64,000 nucleotides of DNA from assembly GCF_032854445.1 (NCBI RefSeq), contig NC_088298.1, positions 14,683,504 through 14,747,503 on the forward strand, given 5' to 3'. The number at the start of each line of letters is the position of its first letter. Position 1 is the stretch's first letter. Positions 37,781-52,500 of this stretch are shown piece by piece. This stretch comes from Liolophura sinensis (Eukaryota; Mollusca; Polyplacophora; Chitonida; Chitonidae). A program made the position numbers and the translations under genes. A model generated the notes under the pieces. It made no database searches. It worked only from the letters and a program-made list of their open reading frames with translations, and had not been told where the DNA came from.

Positions 37781-40700
37781 GTAAGTAGGGCATCGGGATG
37801 CATGGGCCAAGACTCTGTCAAGGAACGCTGCTCTGAGCATGTAGGCACTACTATTAGAAATCTCCTTCAGAATTCTGTCTCGTTTTTTTTTTTTCGTATC
37901 TTGTTTTTTGTTTGCCATTGTTTTGTCCTGAATCATTCTGGAACACTGTCCTCATATTTTGTTGCTTTTCTTCACTGCATATATCCCTTGTATTGGTTTG
38001 TTTTCTTGTTCAAAGTGTTTTTCTTCCTCCTGCCATAGTGTTTTTCCTGACATTTCTTCGTGGCTCTGAAATCTGTTTTAAGCTGTTGTTTGAAAGTCAA
38101 TGCTTTTGTCAGTTCTTGTTTCAAAGTTTTGCGTGGTGCTTTCAGATCTTGGTTTATCTGATGAAGTTCAGGCAGATTCTTCCATGTGATTGTCTCTTGC
38201 GTATTGGCGTCTTGATTTTGTGGGATTCAAAACTGTCTTGTTGTTGTTGTCGTCGTCGTCAACTGCATTCACGTTACCATGGTAACTCATGCACATATAT
38301 GTCAGTTTGATGTGGTAATATCTGTGGAGTCTGTTCGATGTGGTAATATCTGTGGAGTCCAGTTATGTACAAGTTTATGTTCGTCATCTTTTATGTGTTC
38401 GTGTTTCTTCTAAACAACTGGCTTGGGATCAGCAGTAGTGGGCATTGAGGTTACTTTGGAGACCAGTTAAGTCAGAATGCACATGACGCGCTGCGAAATT
38501 CCATAAATGTCGTCGATGATTGTGTGTTGTCATTTGCAGCATTATTACACCCATTGCTTTCCATGTTAGACTGTCCACTCGATATGTGTAACTACTCTTC
38601 TCTCATACCATCTCACAGTAAGTCTTTCATATATTTATAACTATATATTGTTGTCTCCCTTTGAAGCGCTCAACCCACCTCTCCTTGGAGGTACATTTAT
38701 CTTGTTCCTGCTGGCCACTGAGCCATATACATGTATGTACGTGATGATGCATAAGTGCGCTTCTTCCAATGGCATATCTTGCGCTGCGTTGCGTAATCTG
38801 CTTTGCATGCATGTCCACAGGTGCGATTGCGATTTTCACTTAACATGTCACGCTTATTTAAATAAAAAAGCTTACGTAGATATAGGTTATATTAATCGTT
38901 TATTTCATGTGATTTTTCAGGTAATTTGAATATGCGGTAACCCAACTCACTTATTGACTGTTAATACCATGTATTTTTATTTACAGATGTTTATTTTTTT
39001 TTGTCTCATCAATTACATACATATTGGTATTTATTTATTAAACTTTAGATTTTACCACAGTAGTCTTTAAGCATGGATGACTGATTTTAATTATTGGTAT
39101 GTTGTCATTTTGTAAACCAGCAAACGTTATACTAATTATAACCCCAAGGTATTTTCTATGAAATTGTTAAATCTGGCTGCATGGTTTAACAAGATATGTT
39201 TACATCGTGCTCATTATATAACAGTTAACTAATTAAAGATATTTTTATTTGATGTTGCACCATAAGTTAGTGGGCTACACATCTGTGTTAAAACAAATCA
39301 GTTTAGTCACTCATCTTGTTTGTCTATGATAGAATCACCAATCACATTAGATGAGGAAGCATTATGTGGTCACTCCTGCAGCAAGAAGTTTGAGAAGATT
39401 CTTGGATAGACTTCCTTCATTTGTCATCATTATTATGTATTAATTTTTGGAGTTTTATTTTAGTGTAGGAATTTCAACCATGCATACGACTGATAGATAT
39501 ATTGTTCTCTATACTAAAATATTGGAGGTGAAAAAGAAAATGTTTTCATCGTGAAGCACTTGGGACAGAGTAACACCGCAAAAGAATTGAACATTTTTAG
39601 TACCTAGCTCTATCATAATAGATGGATTTCTCATGGATGGTCTTAATTATTTTAAATTGACACATTTTGACATCTGGATTTTTTAAAACATGTATGCCTG
39701 TTTAAGCTTCCTGAATTGAAGCTGACTACTAACGCCTGCTGATTTTTTCACCATTACAAATGTGCCCATATATTATATGTGACAATACATTACCAGTGAT
39801 CAAAAAATACATTACCAGTGATCAAAGATACATTACCTAGGACCTTGCTCTACTTGTGATCAATATTGCATTACCTGTGGCCAAATGTTATTAGCAAGCC
39901 AAAGGTGTATTATCTGTGACCATACATTACCAGTGATTAAAAATATATTACCTGGACCACCCAGTAGCAGCGATCAACAATGCATTAATAGTGGCCTTAC
40001 ATTACCAGCGATCAAAGATACAAGACTTATGACCACATGATCAGTGATCAAAGCTGCATTACCTATCACCCTGCATTAACGGTGATAGATTTGCAGTACC
40101 TGTGGTTGCATGACCATGTAAATAAGGATACATCACCGGAGGTCATACATTTACCAGCGATCAAACATACATTACCAGTGATCAAACATACATTACCTGT
40201 GATCATATATTACCAACGATCAAACATACATTGCCTGTGACCACATATTACCAACAATCAAAGATACATTAGATGGTAGCACATATTGTACATTACAAGT
40301 GATCATGGATGCATGGGATGTGACCAAACATTACCTTGCGTCCTGTACATACTTTATCTGCAAACATACACGCATTAGCTTCAACTGTAAATTTTCTGCG
40401 ATCGTACCTGGCATTGAATTCATCTTAATTCATGCAGCAATCAGTGATTATCATTTCATCCTTATGTGAGATAGACTGCTTTTTGACTGGCAAGTCCCAA
40501 CCTCTGATTCCTCATTTGTGTCCAGACTTTTGTAGTTGCAGGTAAAGGGAGACAATCCACAAATCCTGCTAATTCAAGAGATGGGTTTTCTCCCTTACCT
40601 TTGAATTATAAGCGCTTCAGTATATGTTAAGCTGCAAGTCATGGAAAAGTACATTTGTACTTGCCGTGTGTGATGTGAAATTCTTGCTGTGAAAGAAATT

Positions 40701-43700
40701 AATGCGAACCTTAAATGACTCTCACTAAAGATATGTTCATGTATAAGTATAGTCAACATGCAAATTTTAAATTCTTTAATTTGTATTTAGTTCCACCTCA
40801 GGAATTTGGATCCCTTTACAATATTAATACACTTACAAGTAGTTTTATATGGGAAGAGCCTTTGCATAATAGACACAGTTTTAATGATGCATTTTCAAAA
40901 GTGACATTGGAATGCCTTGTGTTATAAAGAGAAAAATGTTTTACCTTAACTAAATGTGAAGTTCGGTTTGCTGACATGCTGCTTGCTATGTCTACATTGC
41001 TACATTCACATTTGCTCGATAACTTTGTGTCATTTTTCTTTCCCAAAGCATCTTAGCATGTGATGTTTCACTTGATTTAAAAAGATTTCACAAGTACGCT
41101 TTTGTTTCATTTTTATTTTAAGATATTTTAAAGTAAAAACTGCTTTGTAGACCTCTTTTATTTTAGTGTTCCAAGTATTAAAATTTGTTTGTTTACTGAA
41201 GTGCATAATTTTCATTTTTATGGAATGGGTGATCGAAAGATGATTTTTGTTATTACAAGGCATTTAGTGCACACTTGTGTTCATAATAGACATTATGTAC
41301 AGTATATGTAGCTCTTCTTGGAAGAAGATAGAATTCTGGAACAGGAAATGCCTCATTTTCTTTGAGGGTTTGAAAATGTCTGCCAAGTTGCAGTTTTCTC
41401 GTTCTTTTTGCTGTCAGCATCCAATTTAAGAAGGAAGAGGATAGAAAAAAAATCTCCATATTTGGGTAAGTTCTTGGTGTCAAAGGACTAGCAGATAACT
41501 TGTGGTAGGATAACACTATAGTAATGCGAACATGTGTCCTGACTTAACCCACTAATACCAGTAAATAGGTACAGTTCTTATTTGTATGATAAAATTTTCA
41601 TCGCTCGTTTACCACGATGTGCAGAAAAAAAGCATTAAATTATAGCATTCAGCTCTGCAGATGAGCTTTGCAATAAGATTTCTGGTGTTTTTATCAGGTA
41701 ATTCCTTCTAGAATCAATACACATGCTCAAAATTTAGAATAAAAATGTTTTAAGCAATCTGTACAGAATTGCAAGGTCTGGTGGTATTGGCTTAAGTTTA
41801 ACATTTTGATTATATACATGTATTTCTGCCAAAATTGATGTGAATTATTTTGGAAGAGTTGTTATGGATTTTCATTTATTTCTGTTATTTAATGTCAGTT
41901 TTGTTTTTTACGTCAACTTATCATTGGGCTTTATGTTAATTTTGTACTTCCCTTTTAAAGAAATTAAATCCAAATTAAACAAAATGTGCCAATCACAAAA
42001 ATATTTTTTACCCAAAATGAGAATGATGTTGGCAATCCAACTCAAAGGCATGTTAGTCTGATGTTAAAGTAGATCTTTAAAATACAACAGTTGCGTAAGT
42101 AGATATAAGTTCTATCACTGATGGCCTGCGGACGATAACCCATAACACATTCAACACACGGAGGAAAACTGATAACACATTCATATGCTAGGATACATGG
42201 ATGAACATTCGAATACACTCAGGCCCGAATACGATAACCCATAACACATTCATATGTTAGGATACATGGATGAACATTCGAATACACTCAGGCCCGCGGA
42301 GGATAGCCCATAACACATTCATATGTTAGGATACATGGATGAACATTTGAATACACTCAGGCCTGCGGACGATAGCCCATAACACATTCATATGTTAGGA
42401 TACATGGATGAACATTTGAATACACTCAGGCCCGCATACAATAACCCATAACACATTCATATGTTAGGATACATGGATGAACATTCGAATACACTCAGGC
42501 CCACGTACGATAATCCATAACACATTCATATGCTAGGATACATGGATGAACATTCGGATACACTCAGGCCCGAGTATGATAACCCATAACACATTCACAT
42601 GCTAGGATACATGGATGAACATTCAAATACACTCAGGCCTGCGGACGATAACTGATAACACATTCATATGTTAGGATACATGGATGAACATTCGAATACA
42701 CTCAGGCCCGCGGAGGATAGCCCATAACACATTCATATGTTAGGATACATGGATGAACATTCGAATACACTCAGGCCCGCATACAATAACCCATAACACA
42801 TTCATATGTTAGGATACATGGATGAACATTTGAATACACTCAGGCCCGAGTATGATAACCCATAACACATTCATATGTTAGGATACATGGATGAACATTT
42901 GAATACACTCAGGCCCGCATACAATAGCCCATAACACATTCATATGTGAGGATACATGGATGAACATTCGAATACACTCAGGCCTGCGGACGATAACCCA
43001 TAACATATTCATATGTTAGGATACATGGATGAACATTCGAATACACTTGGGCCCGCATACGATAACCCATAACACATTCATATGTTAGGATACATGGATG
43101 AACATTCGAATACACTCAGGCCTGCGGACGATAACCCATAACATATTCATATGTTAGGATACATGGATGAATATTCGAATACACTCAGGCCCGCAGAGGA
43201 TAGCCCATAACACATTCATATGTTAGGATACATGGATGAACATTTGAATTCACTCAGGCCCGCATACAATAACCCATAACACATTCATATGTTAGGATAC
43301 ATGGATGAACATTCGAATACACTCAGGCCCGCATACGATAACCCATAACACATTCATATGTTAGGATACATGGATGAACATTTGAATACACTCAGGCCCA
43401 CGTACGATAACTGATAACACATTCATATGTTAGGATACATGGATGAACATTTGAATACACTCTGGCTCACGTACGATAACTGATAACACATTCATATGTG
43501 AGGATACATGGATGAACATTCGAATACACTCAGGCCCACATACGATAACTGATAACACATTCATATGTTAGGATACATGGATGAACATTCGAATACACTC
43601 AGGCCTGCGGACGATAACCCATAACACATTCATATGTTAGGATACATGGATGAACATTCGAATACACTCAGGCCCGAGTATGATAACCCATAACACATTC

Positions 43701-46493
43701 ATATGTTAGGATACATGGATGAACGTTCAAATACACTCAGGCTCGCGTACGATAACCCATAACACATTCATATGTTAGGATACATGGATGAACATTCGAA
43801 TACACTCAGGCCCGCGGAGGATAGCCCATAACACATTCATATGTTAGGATACATGGATGAACATTTGAATACACTCAGGCCCGCATACGATAACTGATAA
43901 CACATTCATATGTTAGGATACATGGATGAACATTCGAATACACTCAGGCCCGAGTAAGATAACCCATAACACATTCATATGTTAGGATACATGGATGAAC
44001 ATTCGAATACACTCAGGCCAGAGTACGATAACCCATAACACATTCATATGTTAGGATACATGGATGAACATTCGAATACACTCAGGCCCGCGGACGATAA
44101 CCCATAACACATTCATATGCTAGGATACATGGATGAACATTTGAATACACTCGGGCCCGAGTACGATAACCCATAACACATTCATATGTTAGGATACATG
44201 GATGAACATTTGAATACACCCTGGCTCGCGTACGATAACCCATAACACATTCATATGTTAGGATACATGGATGAACATTTGAATACACTCAGGCCCACGT
44301 ACGATAACTGATAACACATTCATATGTTAGGATACATGGATGAACATTTGAATACACTCAGCCCCGCGGACGATAACCCATAACACATTCATATGTTAGG
44401 ATACATGGATGAACATTTGAATACACTCAGGCCCACGTACGATAACTGATAACACATTCATATGTTAGGATACATGGATGAACATTTGAATACACTCTGG
44501 CTCACGTACGATAACTGATAACACATTCATATGTGAGGATACATGGATGAACATTTGAATACACTCAGGCCCACGTACGATAACTGATAACACATATGAC
44601 ATTCATATGTCATATGTGAGTCACATTGTCTTGAATAAGATGCCTTGGAGGTAAAATTATTTATGAGAAAAGTGAGGAAAATTGCTTTCTTTATGTTTGA
44701 GATTTATGTAAGTTTGTGTCAGAGTTTATTGTAAACTGTGATGATCATGAAACTAACATTTACTGACATGTATCTATGTAGTATCTACTTTTTCAGCAGT
44801 GTTTGATCACATACTTGTAATAATTATGTATAAGAAAGACGTGTATGTGAAAACAGCATTTCTACCACAGCATACTTGATATATTTTTATGCGTGACACA
44901 TGATGGCACACCATCGCATATTTCAGATGTGTGGAGTGAGTGAATGAGTGAGTGAGTGAGTGAGTGTGTGCTTGGTGTTTAACGTCATACTTAACAATTT
45001 TTCAGTTATATGACGACGGATGGTTGCAGGATGGATTTCTACCGCTCTTTTATCTAGAGCTGCTTTAGCTAAAACGACTTACTGAAGGCAAGTAAGCCGC
45101 CTGTCCGAGCCATTATACTGATACGGGTGAACCAGTCAAGTTACAACTTCCTCTTTTAAGGTCTTAGGTGTGACCAGACCCAAGATTAAACCTGGATCTA
45201 CACCTTACCTCTGCCCTTCCCCCCAAGAGCATATACCATATCACACAGCATATTTCTGATGTAGATGATATGCTGTCCTAAATTTCACAAGGAGAGCATA
45301 TCATCGCATCATCACCTAGCATATTTCTGATGTAGATGTGAAATTTAGAACAGCATATCACCTAGCATATTTCTGATGTAGATGTGAAATTTGGGACAGC
45401 ATATCATCGCATCATCACATAGCATATTTCTTATGTAGCTGTGAAATTTAGGACAGCATATCATCGCATCATCATCTCATCATCATCTAGCATAAGATGC
45501 CTTGGAGGTAAAATTATTACCTCTGATGTAGATGTGAAATTTAGAACAGCATATCATCACATAGCATATTTCTGATGTAGATGTGAAATTTAGGACAGCA
45601 TATCAACACATAGCATATTTCTGATGTAGATATGACATTTAGGACAGCATATCAACACATAGCATATTTTTGATGTAGCTGTGAAATTTAGGACAGCATA
45701 TCATCACATAGTATATTTCTGATGTAGCTGTGAAATTTAGGACAGCATATCATCACATAGCATATTTTAGCTGTATGTGTACCACGAGGTGAACTGCCAC
45801 AGTTCATATTCTGGTCAGATTATACCAGTGCCTGTCCATAAATCATTGGTAGTAACATAAACCTGTCTGTTAGATCACATACAAGCCAGTCATTTCCACA
45901 AAACATTAATACAATAACTCTAATTTCTTGTAACTATACTTTGTGAACGACGTTACAAGGAAAGTTTGAAAACAAAAGATGCAGGAAGTTATGTGAAAGT
46001 TTTGAAATTGCCATAGTGTGTACATGTAGTTATGTGATTTTGTGTATGTGATGTCCTGGTGTATTATACACCTCAGTGTAGCCCAGGTTCACATAAACCA
46101 CTCACTTATAACTGTGGTTCAGTCATGTATGGACATGACTTAACCACTATGCAGTTCACGGCTACAGTTTAATGGCAGATACTTACTGTAACTACATCTG
46201 CAGTTTTATGCACATGTAACTACGTGTAATTTGTGTGTATTGCAGGTTAATTTAGATATTGTAACTATATACATGTATCTTAAATGTGTATGTCACAGTT
46301 TATTAATGCATGCAGAGTTTAACTATGTAATTTATGTCACGCCTATTGCAAATATACATGTACATTGTAACCACAAGTAACTTATACAAGTTACAGTGTA
46401 ATTAAGCTACTGTAACTACAAGTAATTCAGATGTTGGTAAGATTTACTGCAGATAAATTTTGGAGGAGTTTGTAATCAGGTAACTAACTTGTG

Positions 46494-46541
<48 letters not shown>

Positions 46542-49500
46542 CATACATTTTTTTTTATATTTTATTTTTTTTGGAAGAAAATGAACATTACAGATGGGTT
46601 TGTTTTTTACATGTTTGAAGTTTACGTTATCCAGTTCATCATTTGGATTCCTCATCTCACAAGAGTGAGATAACTAGAGTGGGTCTTGTTTACCTCCTGT
46701 TCTTTGTTTTTTTGTTTGTTTTGTTTTGTTTTTTTTTTCTCGTCATAAATATGATTTCTTCTGTACTCAGCGATATTCACTGGATTTAGTTTTACTGCAG
46801 TTTACTGCAGTGAATTTATTTCACTCCTGTTGCTCAATTTGAACCGGTGTAAATATTTTGCACAAATGTATTTGAAAACATGCACAAAATAATGAAATTA
46901 ATAATAATTTAATTTGTTATAAAATGTTCCTCCTCTTGTAATAAGAACCACTTAATATTTTTATTGACTCTTTATTTATTTCACCGCACTATAAATATGT
47001 CATTTCGTTTTTCTCCCTGAAAAGCACTTCTTGAAAATACATGTGTGTTTTATTGAGGTTTGGCAGCCAAGGATTCTTCATTGTTTGTTGTGTAATTGTT
47101 TATTGTGTAATTGTTTATTGGGTAATTGTTTATTGGGTAATACAAGGGGCTACCCCAATTCATCAACCTTTTCACTTATGAAAGAGCAAATTTCAGTGCA
47201 ATTTGTGCACATTTTAAATGTGCACAAAATGAGACAAAACTACATTGGTTGAATTGGCCTGTTTCAGGGCTTCACAAAAGTAATTTACCAGTCAACACAG
47301 AGAAATACCTTCAGAATATGTTAAAACAAACACCTTGAAAACGTGGGAAAAAGTAGAAGAATTACAGTGGTGATCATTTGAAATAATTTTTTTTTTTTTT
47401 TTTTTTTTTGAGGTTTCCCTTGTGGTAAACTTGTGGTAAAAGCTAAATGTATGTGATATCTGTAGGCAGCAATAATTGGTTAGTACGGCTACAGAAATAA
47501 TCTGAGTTTTAAGGCTTTGTATGCTGTGAAACAGTCTTTGTCTAGGTGAAATGTAATTAGTGACATTACTGATGTCATTGGTATCACATCTGCATTTAGA
47601 TCTCATATCCAGTCGAATAATCTTCTGCCTTTTTTTTCTCGTCCAATTCACAGCTCAGGAGATCACCACGGAGATAGATCTTTTAAAAGCCATTGGAATC
47701 CCGAAGGACAATTCTATACGTTACACGGATGGAAGCGATGGTTACCCAGCCTTTCATCTTAACACCTACTCTGAAATTCGGCGGAGCTCCTACGAGTTTT
47801 TTGGCCAGGGTCAAACTTTGCACCCAGACTTTGCCATCGTGATTTTAACAAAACCTGACTACATTGAAGGCGGTCATTTGTTTTCTGTCGTGTCTCCGGC
47901 ACAGACTATTATCATATTCGGTGTAATGTTGACGTCGTACGGATCACAGACACAGCAAAACGTGGTGCTTTATTACACAGAAAATGCGCAGTTTAGGGCA
48001 GAAACTGTGGTTTTGGCGAACTTCACTATTCCGTCAACGGTTGGCCAGTGGGCAAGGATTGGGATCCAGATTGTCGAAAGCAAAGTTTCGCTATTTCTTA
48101 ACTGCGAAAAACATGATGAAGCCAATGTGAAGCGAAGTTATTCAGGTTTGGCGTTTCAAGACGGATCTACCCTATACATCGGACAAGCTGGTCCGAACTT
48201 TCCTGAAAAGTACTCTGTAAGTTCGTAAACCAAAGTTTGATCGTAATGCTTGATGTAAAGTCAAGCTCTGATCTGTAACCGTCTTGGAGAGTTGTTATTT
48301 GTCTATTTGGTCCACCTGAATACTGTAATGAACCAAGGGTCCCATACATAAAAAGTTTGATATAACGTCTTAAAATATGTTGTAGAACATTGTTCTCTAA
48401 ACATCTTTTGGAATTACGTTTTTCTGTGGTGAATCAATTGTTGACCGTTTAAGTCACAGGCTTTGATTTATAGCTCTTGCTCTGGTATAGCCTCTTTAAT
48501 ATGATGTGGAAAAACTCCTTTAAATGTTGTGTCTGTTTTTTTTTTTTATAGTAGAAATATTATTTTGTACACTATATATTGGTTGTATTGTCTATACTTT
48601 TATCATGCCAAATGCCAAGAGATTGATCACATAATCTGCCTAAAATTTAAATTAAGGGTTTAAATATTACTTTCACGTTTGGTTTATGCATGTGTTTCTT
48701 ATTATATTAACTTGTTTTCCAGGGTAGTTTCCAGGAAATGAAAATCTACACCAACCCATTGGAAGCGGAGGACGCAGAAGCTTGTGACGATTTTGATGTA
48801 GGTTTTGATTTTGTTTTTTAAATGAAGCTTGGAGCTGTATGTTGACATTGCAAAAATTGTAAGCTTTAATCTGTCATTGTACATGCACATGTGGTTGAAT
48901 TAAAGAGTGTTTATTCTATGGGTGTGTAGTGGCACAGTCTTGCATCACAATTGTCTTTACATTTCGACTGTCACACCCTGCTGGTACACATGGTGAATCT
49001 TTCTGTGGCACCATGATGGTTCTTGCATCACAATTGCCTTGACTGATACTGAAATACAATTCGCTAATCATCTAGCATATACTGGACCGGCTCCGATACA
49101 CAGTTGGTAGAGCGTCCACTTGGGGAGTGGTAGATCCGGGGTCAATCCTGGGTCGAGTCACATTTTAGACCTTAAAAGAGGGATGGTGCAACGACTGGTT
49201 GATCCATATCATTATAATGGCTCGGGTGGGGTGGCTTACTTGCCTTCGGTAAGGCGTCTCAGTGAAGCAGCTCTAGATAAAAGAGCTGTGGAAGTCGTGC
49301 AACAAGGAGGCACATTACATGCACTCTAAGGATTCTTTCATCTAAGGATGACTGAAAAATTGTTAAGTACGACGTTAAACCCCAAGCACTCACTCACTCT
49401 AGCATACACTGGTTATATGTGTTAAATCTCATGACGTCACCGTTGCTTTTGCCGAAGATGGAATGAGAGATAATGTCATTATAGCAACTATATCTTGATT

Positions 49501-52500
49501 TTTGTCAACAAAAGCAATATCCTATTTTATAAATAGATTTGTCCCTTTTATGTACATCATAAGACAGGTGACCTGGCTGCATGCGTAAAAGGAGTCTGGC
49601 ATGAATTTATAGTCGATAGCCACCAAAGCTCTAGAGGGTTATAGAATTTGTAATTTAGAGATGTTTATTATGGTATAATTACTGCAATTTCTCTTTATTT
49701 TGTACACTATATGATGATTGTATTGTCTTCACTTTTATCATGCCAAATGCCAAGAGATTGATTACATAATCTGCCTAAAATCTAAATTAGTGGTTAAAAT
49801 ATTACTTTCACTTTCACTTTTCATGATTGATTTCAATTCCACTTTCATTCTTGGTGTTTTCTATTTTTCTCAGAATATACCCAGTGGCTCAGGAACAGAT
49901 TCTCCCGGAACGAATATAAACTTTGTAACAACAGAAAGTACAAACAGAGTAAGTGTATGAAATGTATGTACCTATAACTGAGGAGGCTGTTGTGCTGAAA
50001 GTAACTAAGCTGTGCAGTTAGTTGTTCGTACTTACCTTTGCTTTGATGGTTTAATATACTGCATAATACTCTTGTATGCTGTGGAGAAAGGCCAAGTAAC
50101 TGTACATTCCTGGATAAGAAAGTACAAGGGGTGAAGCGATGAGTACTTTAGTATTCAGGAATGTACAGTTACGATGTCTTTCTATTCACTAAAAGTGTTA
50201 CATTAGTGTTACAAAATAAATGAATTCTGTGTTTAGCAGTGAGAGGGAGTAAGGATACAAAGTGCACAAATAACACAGGGGCTGTGTTTTTTATTGTGTG
50301 AAACACTGGTTTCATCCTCAGATAACATTGATGAACTTATGTTACTGGGTTGTATATTTAAAATACCCATTTGCACGGCATTTAAAAGTTAAGCACATGT
50401 ATTAAAGGGGGAGATAACTCTCTTTGGAAGAAAGTCACAAATTCTCATTGATGGTATGGTTAGGGAAACATAGACATCCACTAAGTTTCTTTTAAGCACC
50501 AAAGACTGCTGTAACCAGACAGTTTGATTTATATTTCAGTACACCCCTCGCCCATCAATTGGTCTTGGGGGAACATCTGTAAAAGGGGAAAAGGGTGAAA
50601 GAGGGCTCCCAGGTCCAAAGGGCTCTAAGGGTGATGCAGGTGCACCCGGCCCTCCAGGGGCAGTGGTACGCCCTCCACTTATAACCCCACCCCCACCTGA
50701 CATTAGAGACTTAATAGGTAAGTAAAGGTCCATTGATACTGAAGTCATTTATTGAATTACACTTATTGATTTATGTATTCATTTATTTTAAATATATTTG
50801 CACTGAAATTTTGTCGATGGCTGAGTTACTCATTTCGTCGAATTCGGTGAGTTTCATTGACCATTGAAAGGTTTTTTGGATTTTTTTTTTTTTTTTAAAG
50901 TAGGACGATGTCCTACTGGAAAAATTCAAATGTCTGTATCAAGTGGGATATTTTTGAACACTTATTTGCCTTTTAAAATGCACCCTTTGCCCGAAATTTA
51001 AGGTCATTCCCCATACTTTGAGCTCGACTGGCCCAGTGAATGTATAATCAGAGGTCAGAATATAATAAGTGAGTTATTGGATATATGAAATTGTAAAATA
51101 TATTTTTACAAGTCCAAAGTAAGTATTGCCTCACAGATAGAAATCTGCGAAAAGGAGAAGAAAAAAAGAAAATGTGTGCTTTTGCATTTGAAATGAGCGA
51201 CAGTGTTCTTGAGTATGGCGAAAAACCCCCATGACATAAATAAATGAAATGATGTAAACATGTTTATGTCATGCACTGTGTAAATATTATTAAAAATTAA
51301 GTCACTTAAAATGTCCAAAACAGAAATAATTTTTTTTTTTCATTTGTTTATTTTCAGGTGAAAAGGGTGACCGTGGTGATGTTGGGTTGCCAGGGCGACC
51401 AGGTCTTGTGGGTAGTCCAGGATTGACAGGACAGAAGGGAGACAAAGGCGAGCCTGGGGTGCCTGGCCTTCAAGGCCTGGATGGGATTCCCGGGGAAAAG
51501 GGAGACCGTGGAGCAGATGGTTTCCCGGTAAGCATTTACACCTCATACAGTGCTGGCTGATCCTAATGATATACGCTGCACGCATCATCAGCCCATCATT
51601 CGCTCATCTTGAGCGGATGTGGTGCGGATCCTACGGCCATGTTTGTCAGCCCGTGCGCAGATGTTGGCACCATCCTGATTGCATCTTACACGAATCTTGA
51701 TTGGCCAGTACACGTACATGTAGTCTCGTTCAGACCATTTTACATCGCTTTAGTTCATGCCTACATGGAAACTGTAAACATGACATAATATACACGTATC
51801 TTTGGTTTGCCTACATGTACCTGGCAAGGCAGGCCTGGTGACGAGAAAAGTGAGGGGTGTATCATTCGACTAACTCGCACTCATTCAAGCCAGAATGTAT
51901 CCTGCATGGCTTAATAGTTTGGCCTTCCCATTTCTCGAGGAAGTTTGTTAGTCTCATTGGAAATGTAAAATCGTGTCCACATTCCAGGACTGCCAGAGAT
52001 GATGTACATGCAAGCTCTCGTCAAAAGCTGTACATAATTATAATTCTACTCAGCTGTTAGTTGCAGGCCGTGTGCAAATGTACATATTAAATAGTGATGA
52101 CCTTACACACTACATTGTTGAGTGTGTCACCCAAAACACCTGCTGGTAGCTTTACCTCTCTGAATAATATCAGTTCATGCTGTTTATTTCTACAAATAAA
52201 AGAATATGAGTTTGTTTACTTGTTAGATTTGCTATTATGATTTATGTAAAGGCAAACTGTCAGAATTTCCTACAGTGATAAAAGTGTTACTTCGCACAGT
52301 TTATAGATATCGCTTTTGTTTTTTACATTTTTGATAATTTACTCCCAGACGCCATGACATGGAAAAAGAAGCATTAGTTTTATGTCGTCATACCGCTGAG
52401 CTCAGAGTGTAGCGTCATGAAACAGTGTTTCTTTTTCGGTGAACTTTTACATTCTTACGTCACACTTCAACACGATGTCGTACATACGCAGCTGTAAAGT

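Noticed and set aside
42128-44600. Regular repeat spacing resembling a CRISPR array
   Set aside because: The whole 69-bp unit is repeated with no unique spacers, and the DNA is clearly from an animal.
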